In this document: one piece after another, positions 6,132-10,493 of the stretch
Layout of the letters: the number at the start of each line of letters is the position of its first letter
Position numbering within the stretch: the stretch's first letter is position 1
From: Acidobacteriaceae bacterium
Lineage (GTDB): Bacteria; Acidobacteriota; Terriglobia; Terriglobales; SbA1
Direction of reading: 5' to 3'
NCBI GenBank assembly: GCA_003156615.1
Contig: PMHI01000729.1
Coordinates: 9,993-20,485, forward strand
DNA length: 10,493 bases
The notes under the pieces: model-generated
What the model was told of the DNA's origin: nothing
The model's database searches: none
Seen by the model: the letters and a program-made list of their open reading frames with translations, nothing else
Position numbers and translations under genes: made by a program

Positions 6132-8954
6132 TCAGAAGCTGTACTTCAGGGCAAACTGGATAATGCGCGGCCCCGCGTTGGTTGCCGAAATGGTGGCGAG
6201 AGTTCCCGGGACAAACCCGTTGTTATTCGGCTGCGCGAAATTCACCAGGTTGAAAATATTAAAGAGCTCCGCCCTAAACTCAATCCTGGACTTTTCCGTT
6301 AATGAGAAAAACTTGACCACGCCGAAGTCCACATTCCTCTGGCCCGGACCGCGCAAGAAGTTGCGAGAAGACGTGCCGAACGGCAGCTGATTTGTGTTAC
6401 AAGAGAAGGCCGCCGGATTGAAATAATCGTTCAACCGCGACACGGTGGATCCGGAAGAGGTTACGACCGGCACTCCCGGGACGAGATCGGCGTAGTTGTT
6501 GTAGCTGGAACCGTCAGAACAGATCACTGAATAAGGCAGACCACTTTGCAAGGTAACGATTCCGGTGGTTTCCCAATCGTTCTCCAGGGCTTTTCCGAAA
6601 TGCGAATCCCCGTGATAAAGCTTCGGCAAATCGTACACCCCGCTGAAGACGAAGCGGTGCTTCCGGTCGAAGTCCGACGATCCAACCTGCGTTGCCAGAT
6701 CTTGCTGGTTGCCGGGAAGCGGCGCGATCTCGCTCTCCGCCCCAACGTTGTTGTTCGCGGAAGCGTCGTCAATGGAATGGGAGAAGGTGTACGAAGCCAG
6801 GAACTGCAAGCCATGGCCGAAACGCTTGGTTAAACTGGCCTGCAAGGCGTTGTACTCTGAAGCTGCCTCGGTCTGGACCTGGTCGGCGCCAAAAAGCTGC
6901 TTATTGGTGGAGAAGCCGTCGATAGTGTATGGGGCGGTGGAGGATTGAGTGCCCTGGTTCAAATTGTAAAGGTCGAGGAGATGATTGCCTCGGTTCCCGA
7001 CGTAGCCGATATCCATCAGCCATGTATTCCCGGGCGACCATTGCACGTCCAGATTGTAGTCAAACGTGTAAGGCGTGGACATGTGGGGCGCGGGAAAGAA
7101 TCCGTTGATCGGGTTCTGCTCCAGGGGAATAAGCCCGTCGATCAGGAGCGGGATTGGAGAAGGCGCCTGCGCGGGAAGCGGAAAGCTGTACCCGGTGAGG
7201 TTAGGGAACGGATTGGAAAAGAATCCCGCAGTGAACAAACCCGTCCCGATGGTGTCATAGGGGTAAGTAAATACCTGGAGGTTAGCAAAGCGGTCGGAGA
7301 AGCGATCGTAGTACATGCCAAACCCTCCGCGTATGACGACGTTATTCTTGTCCGTAGGACTGAACGAGAAGCCGACACGAGGAGAGACATTGAGCTTGCT
7401 GGGATTGAGTTGCTGTCCTGGCGCACCTAATGTGAAGACGTTCGTGCACGGAACAGCTACTGTGCACGCTGGGTTCGGCGGAAACGCTGCCGGGTTGAAC
7501 TCGGAAAAGCGTCCACGGATTTCGCTGTATCCGCCAAAATGATCGATTCGTAATCCAGCGTTCAGTGTCAGATGCGAAGTTGCGTGGATGTCGTCCTGAA
7601 CGAACCAGCCGCCGTCGCTGGCGCGGAAGCCGCGATCGGGGACGCCGGCGCCCAGCAGCGAGACGTCAACGCTGGTCGGGGAACCGCCGGCCAGGAAATC
7701 CTGAAAATCGTTGAAGACGATCTCACCGCGCGAGAAGGAGTGAAAATAGAAATCAATGTCATAACGTCGGAACTGTCCGCCGACCCGAATAGAATGGCGC
7801 CCTGCCGTGTAGGACAACGTGTCCTGCGCCTGCCAGGTCTGGGTTACAGACTTCTCGTCCGCGAGCGGCGAAGATCCAATCGTAAAAAGCCCTGTGACTT
7901 CGATCGTAGCCATTCCCGGGTACTGGGCAGCAAAGGGGTTGGTAATGCCGAACTGCGCATTGGTAAAGGGTTCGGCGGGAGTGGAGATGGCGCGAATGCG
8001 GCTGAAGCCGAAGCGGGCTTCATTGACCAGATGTGAGTTGAACACGTGAATATCGGAAAGGCTGAGGATGCGATTGTGGAAGCTGAGGCCGCCTCCGTAG
8101 CCCGGCACCTCGAACGGGTTGGCTCCGAGGAAGCCGAAAATGGCTTGTTGTTCCGGATCGTTTGAGAAAAAGAATTTGCCGCTCAGTTTGTTGTTAGCGG
8201 TGATTTGCTGATCGATGTTGAAGTTGAACTGATCTTCCGTAAAGCGCGAAACTCCGCTGATCGGACTGACCACTGGGACCGTTGAACCGGCCAGCGGCGT
8301 AGAGGCGCTGGGGATCGCGAACTGCCCATTGGGAAGCGTTGCCTGCAAGATTCCCAGGCTGACCGGACTTAGCGCGACGCTATAGTCATTGAGCGCCATA
8401 TTGGTGAGTGTCGTGGTGCTGCGATCATTGGTCAGATCCTGCGGAATCAGAGGCGATCCCAGGCTGTAGGTGGGCGATGTTCCGTTGCGCTCGCGCGTCC
8501 CTTGATAGGAGAGAAAAAAGAAAGTCTTGTTTGCCATGATGGGGCCGCCCAGGGTGGCGCCAAACTGGTTGCGCTTCAGTTCGGGACGAGGTTGACCCGC
8601 CCGATTCAAGAAAAAATCGTTGGCATTCAAGGCGTCGTTGCGAAAATATTCATACGCATTGCCATGAAAATTGTTGCTGCCGGACTTGGTGACGACCGCG
8701 ACGTTGCCGCCGCTGTTGCGTCCCTGACTGGCGTCATACATTGCCGTTTGCACGATGAATTCTTCGATGGCATCGGGCGCCGGCACCGACAGGCTCGGAG
8801 TTGAATTCGTCCCCGGGCTGTTCACTTCCGTGCCATCGATAATCACGTTGTTACTGGTGCTTCGCTGGCCGTTTACGTTGATGTCGGCGTCACCGCGTCC
8901 CAACTCGGCGTTGTTAGGCAGGCTGCTGATGGCGCCAGGCGACAGGGCGAGCAA
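6132..8954 (-). CDS. Oar-like TonB-dependent receptor, plug and barrel part (frame-disrupted gene)
   Basis: The downstream part of an outer-membrane receptor in which substrates cross a plugged beta-barrel using TonB energy. This reading frame has 940 residues from its first ATG and extends upstream in the same frame to the frameshift near 8999. The plug includes DINVNGQRSTSNNVIIDGTE (about 24-43) and GGNVAVVTKSGSNNFHGNAYEYF (about 83-105). Barrel features are repeated aromatic-rich strands such as LGGPIMANKTFFFLSYQG (about 135-152), DIGYVGNRGNHLLDLYNL, FRAELFNIFNLVNFAQP, and the terminal FALKYSF with the C-terminal Phe required by barrel assembly. This is the Oar/CarboxypepD-reg type expanded in Acidobacteriota. 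The ATG at 8954 is only the first in frame and is not a natural start: the conserved text upstream of it (TQINQLPLPTRNYTQLLALS) is encoded but out of frame with the signal-peptide part. The ligand is unknown. Confidence 0.85.
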   Translation of the reverse strand: MLALSPGAISSLPNNAELGRGDADINVNGQRSTSNNVIIDGTEVNSPGTNSTPSLSVPAPDAIEEFIVQTAMYDASQGRNSGGNVAVVTKSGSNNFHGNAYEYFRNDALNANDFFLNRAGQPRPELKRNQFGATLGGPIMANKTFFFLSYQGTRERNGTSPTYSLGSPLIPQDLTNDRSTTTLTNMALNDYSVALSPVSLGILQATLPNGQFAIPSASTPLAGSTVPVVSPISGVSRFTEDQFNFNIDQQITANNKLSGKFFFSNDPEQQAIFGFLGANPFEVPGYGGGLSFHNRILSLSDIHVFNSHLVNEARFGFSRIRAISTPAEPFTNAQFGITNPFAAQYPGMATIEVTGLFTIGSSPLADEKSVTQTWQAQDTLSYTAGRHSIRVGGQFRRYDIDFYFHSFSRGEIVFNDFQDFLAGGSPTSVDVSLLGAGVPDRGFRASDGGWFVQDDIHATSHLTLNAGLRIDHFGGYSEIRGRFSEFNPAAFPPNPACTVAVPCTNVFTLGAPGQQLNPSKLNVSPRVGFSFSPTDKNNVVIRGGFGMYYDRFSDRFANLQVFTYPYDTIGTGLFTAGFFSNPFPNLTGYSFPLPAQAPSPIPLLIDGLIPLEQNPINGFFPAPHMSTPYTFDYNLDVQWSPGNTWLMDIGYVGNRGNHLLDLYNLNQGTQSSTAPYTIDGFSTNKQLFGADQVQTEAASEYNALQASLTKRFGHGLQFLASYTFSHSIDDASANNNVGAESEIAPLPGNQQDLATQVGSSDFDRKHRFVFSGVYDLPKLYHGDSHFGKALENDWETTGIVTLQSGLPYSVICSDGSSYNNYADLVPGVPVVTSSGSTVSRLNDYFNPAAFSCNTNQLPFGTSSRNFLRGPGQRNVDFGVVKFFSLTEKSRIEFRAELFNIFNLVNFAQPNNNGFVPGTLATISATNAGPRIIQFALKYSF

Positions 8955-9418
8955 CTGGGTGTAGTTCCGCGTGGGCAGCGGAAGCTGGTTGATCTGGGTT
9001 TCCCGATGACTCGGCCGGTGGTGGCGTTCTCCTCGACGACCGCAGGCTGATCGTTGACGGTTACGGTTTCGGTTGACCCCGCCACCGTCAAGCGCACATT
9101 GGCCGGAGTGGTTTCCGTGATGCGAACCTGCACCGCGCTCACCGAGGCGGACTTAAAGCCAGACGCTTCGACTTGCAGTGTGTAGGCTCCGGGGTCGATC
9201 AGAGGGAAACGGTAGCGTCCGTTCGCATCGCTTTTTACCTCACGGACGGCGCCAGAAGAACTGGTAAGCGTCACCTTCGCGCCCGCGACTACCGATCCCT
9301 GTTGGTCGAGCACCTGACCGACGATTTCGCCAGTAGTCGGCGATTGTGCTAACACCAGACCGCTAAACAGGAGAAAACCTACTAGAGTGAAAAGTGAAAT
9401 CGCATTCCGCAGTCGCAT
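8873..9418 (-). CDS. Oar-like TonB-dependent receptor, N-terminal part (frame-disrupted gene)
   Basis: The 5' part of the same receptor gene. Its Sec signal peptide is MRLRNAISLFTLVGFLLFSG plus LVLAQ, with cleavage likely at or near Ala-Gln. A carboxypeptidase-regulatory-like beta-sandwich follows (TTGEIVGQVLDQQGSVVAGAKV through about residue 100, including the typical NGRYRFPLIDPGAYTLQVEASGF). The start at 9418 is chosen over an in-frame ATG at 9451 because AAGGAG (9425-9430) sits six bases before it and the signal peptide then begins properly. Family-like sequence holds through TTGRVIGK (lysine codon at 8999-9001). The remaining residues to the stop at 8873 are frameshift product. It lies 36 bp after the TetR-type gene. 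Confidence 0.82.
   Translation of the reverse strand: MRLRNAISLFTLVGFLLFSGLVLAQSPTTGEIVGQVLDQQGSVVAGAKVTLTSSSGAVREVKSDANGRYRFPLIDPGAYTLQVEASGFKSASVSAVQVRITETTPANVRLTVAGSTETVTVNDQPAVVEENATTGRVIGKPRSTSFRCPRGTTPSCSPCRLAPSAACLTTPSWDAVTPTST
8996..9004 (-). other. Frameshift site splitting the TonB-dependent receptor gene
   Basis: On the coding strand the sequence is GGG AAA CCC. Upstream the protein reads ...TGRVIGK; downstream in the shifted frame it reads TQINQLPLPTRNY..., and both match the receptor family as one continuous segment. Adding one A (AAAACCC) restores a single reading frame of about 1,095 residues from ATG 9418. Three adjacent homopolymers make either a sequencing error or a slippage mutation plausible. 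Confidence 0.8.
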
Positions 9419-9424
9419 ACCACG

Positions 9425-9430
9425 CTCCTT
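9425..9430 (-). promoter_or_regulatory. Ribosome binding site of the receptor gene
   Basis: AAGGAG on the minus strand, six bases before ATG 9418. It decides the start in favour of the shorter N-terminus that begins with the signal peptide. The ATG 33 bases upstream (9451) lies just after the TetR stop without a comparable site. Confidence 0.7.
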
Positions 9431-9454
9431 AATCTCAGTTGCATGTTCCATCCG

Positions 9455-10081
9455 CTAACTTCGTCGGCGCGATACCACGCGTCCTCCCGTATAGAGAAGA
9501 ACAAGTTGATCGATGGCTTCGTCGTCGCTCATGCCTAAATGCCGTTTTGCCCCGAAAAGTTCCTCAGTCAGGAAGTAAGTAAAAAAATGCAAATAGATAG
9601 TCGTGTAAGCGAGCGATGGATCCACGCCGGGCGGGAATGCGACCTTCGACCCACGAATCACCGCGTTCGCATAGGTGCGGAGTCCGCCTGCAATTTCACG
9701 AAAGCTATGAATGAAGTGTTTGTGCCGAAACTCAACCACATCGATGTACATCAGGCGCCAGTAGTCGAGATTTTCCGAGACCACTCGGCCGATCGCTTTC
9801 GCCAGTTTTCGCAGTGAATCCGGATCGAGCGATGCCATCAGTGGAATCAGTTCCTTCTGGCGGATGGCCTCCATATTGCGGGCCAGGTGATTGGACAAGT
9901 CGATAAAAATGTCCTCCTTAGTGTCGTAGTAGATGTAAAGCTTGCCCATCGAAACGCCGGCCTTCTGGGCAATTTCCCGAACCGTAGTGCCGTGGAATCC
10001 TCTTCGAGTAAAGAGGTAGAGAGCCGCACGCTCGATCTTGAGCTTATTTTTTTCGACGGTTCCATGCAGCAACTTGGGCAT
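9455..10081 (-). CDS. TetR/AcrR-family transcriptional regulator
   Basis: A 208-residue one-component regulator. The N-terminal TetR DNA-binding domain (about 13-60) shows IERAALYLFTRRGFHGTTVREIA and the recognition region AGVSMGKLYIYYDTKEDIF, all family hallmarks. The all-helical C-terminal part (about 65-200) binds ligand and dimerises; its sequence is variable, so the ligand is unknown, though it is rich in aromatic residues (LAYTTIYLHFFTYFLTEELF). It is the first gene of the leftward set with the receptor and hydrolase, and it is divergent from the SDR gene. The adjacent two-tier palindrome at 10108-10140 is the likely binding site, so autoregulation and joint control of the SDR are expected. 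No strong ribosome binding site precedes ATG 10081, which may indicate low expression. Confidence 0.9.
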   Translation of the reverse strand: MPKLLHGTVEKNKLKIERAALYLFTRRGFHGTTVREIAQKAGVSMGKLYIYYDTKEDIFIDLSNHLARNMEAIRQKELIPLMASLDPDSLRKLAKAIGRVVSENLDYWRLMYIDVVEFRHKHFIHSFREIAGGLRTYANAVIRGSKVAFPPGVDPSLAYTTIYLHFFTYFLTEELFGAKRHLGMSDDEAIDQLVLLYTGGRVVSRRRS

Positions 10082-10107
10082 TTATTTCACAATCGATGTC
10101 GGTGTAT

Positions 10108-10140
10108 GTTATATCAAAGCGAGCGCTCGCTCTCTATAAC
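10108..10140. promoter_or_regulatory. Divergent promoters around a TetR-type operator
   Basis: The central perfect palindrome AGCGAGCGCTCGCT (10118-10131) lies between outer complementary arms GTTATA (10108-10113) and TATAAC (10135-10140), with spacers of 4 and 3 bases. Read outward on each strand, both arms are TATAAC, one base from the -10 consensus: the right arm serves the SDR gene and the left arm serves tetR. The palindrome then fills the spacer of both promoters, so a bound repressor dimer would block both. No good -35 hexamers are visible. GAGCGCTC-centred operators are common for TetR-family regulators. Confidence 0.6.
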
Positions 10141-10214
10141 GAGCCATACAGCTTTTACTCTGGTTCGAGGTATTATGTCAAGAGACTTTTCCGCGGGCGC
10201 AAGGGTCAAGACCT

Positions 10215-10221
10215 AAGGAGG
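10215..10221 (+). promoter_or_regulatory. Strong Shine-Dalgarno of the SDR gene
   Basis: AAGGAGG, six bases before the GTG at 10228. It is one of the strongest ribosome binding sites in the window and fixes the GTG start. Confidence 0.75.
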
Positions 10222-10227
10222 CATTCT

Positions 10228-10493
10228 GTGAAGGGAAAGGTGGCCGTCGTTACGGGTGCTGCCAGCGGGATCGGGTACGCGATCGCAAAGTCCTTCGCCC
10301 AGGCTGGCGCCAACTGTGTGATCGCCGACATCGACCCGAGTGCGGGTGAACGCGCCCGCGCCGAACTTGAGGCGGTCGGCCCGGCGTGCCACTTTGTCGC
10401 CACCAATGTTTCCGACGCCGCGCAAGTTCGCCGGCTGACGGATACGGCGGTCGAGAAATTCGGGCGCCTTGACATTCTGGTGAATAACGCCGG
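10228..10493 (+). CDS. Short-chain dehydrogenase/reductase (3' end outside window)
   Basis: The first 88 codons of a classical SDR, starting at GTG after a strong Shine-Dalgarno. The glycine-rich cofactor motif TGAASGIG is at residues 9-16. Asp34 at the end of the second strand (VIADID) suggests NAD rather than NADP. The family's NNAG begins at 86 (ILVNNA) as the window ends. The residue before Val-Ser-Asp at 60 is Asn where many relatives have Asp, a mild deviation. The catalytic Ser-Tyr-Lys is not in view. It is divergent from tetR across the shared operator, so it is probably repressed by the TetR protein and used with the receptor and hydrolase in breakdown of an imported compound. The exact substrate cannot be told. 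Confidence 0.88.
   Translation, partial: MKGKVAVVTGAASGIGYAIAKSFAQAGANCVIADIDPSAGERARAELEAVGPACHFVATNVSDAAQVRRLTDTAVEKFGRLDILVNNA

Noticed and set aside
6945..7430. 161-codon + strand frame inside the receptor gene
   Set aside because: Antisense shadow of a conserved receptor barrel. Its Val/Arg/Glu-rich composition mirrors the opposite strand and it has no domain.
8954..8954. ATG at 8954 as a genuine start for a short receptor
   Set aside because: The receptor sequence continues in the same frame upstream of it and joins the signal-peptide part at the frameshift. A protein starting here would lack a signal peptide and could not reach the outer membrane.
9418..9451. Longer receptor N-terminus starting at 9451
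   Set aside because: It would place charged residues before a well-formed signal peptide and has no good ribosome binding site, whereas ATG 9418 follows AAGGAG.
1..10493. CRISPR arrays, tRNA/rRNA genes, transposases or integrase/attachment sites
   Set aside because: No regularly spaced repeats, no cloverleaf sequence and no transposase or integrase motif were seen on either strand.

Overview
The window looks like a chromosomal segment from an Acidobacteriota bacterium or a close relative. The main reason is the large Oar-type TonB-dependent receptor (signal peptide, carboxypeptidase-regulatory-like domain, plug, barrel ending in Tyr-Ser-Phe), a family greatly expanded in that phylum. The moderately high GC content, the REC-LuxR-Sel1 regulator and the UpxY-type NusG paralogue fit but do not prove this. 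I see no rRNA, tRNA, CRISPR array, insertion sequence or attachment site.

Left part (1-4754). A NusG/UpxY-type antiterminator reads leftward out of the window and probably heads an operon beyond the edge. A palindrome-rich spacer of about 400 bp separates it from a rightward LuxR-type regulator. That regulator's receiver domain has lost its phosphorylation residues and it carries a C-terminal Sel1-like repeat. After a 145-bp gap that contains a 32-codon hydrophobic small ORF come two overlapping genes: a two-dinucleotide-site flavoprotein resembling FMO/N-hydroxylating monooxygenases, and an ATP-grasp ligase. Oxidation plus ATP-dependent ligation suggests a small biosynthetic or tailoring cassette whose product I cannot name.

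Middle (4755-5168). This is a spacer of about 410 bp between convergent genes. It has no convincing gene, only one strong stem-loop.

Right part (5169-10493). A leftward set, probably an operon, runs TetR-type repressor, then Oar-like receptor, then alpha/beta hydrolase. A rightward short-chain dehydrogenase, cut by the window end, diverges from tetR. The tetR/SDR spacer holds a two-tier palindrome whose outer arms read as -10 hexamers on opposite strands, so one bound repressor could control both directions. This looks like a ligand-inducible uptake and degradation module: receptor for import, hydrolase and dehydrogenase for processing. The receptor gene is split by an apparent single-base deletion in a homopolymer-rich site (8996-9004). 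Without that it would be one protein of about 1,095 residues.

The best candidates for something undescribed are the flavoprotein/ATP-grasp cassette with its small upstream ORF, the phosphorylation-dead receiver fused to a Sel1 repeat, and the two divergent control regions.
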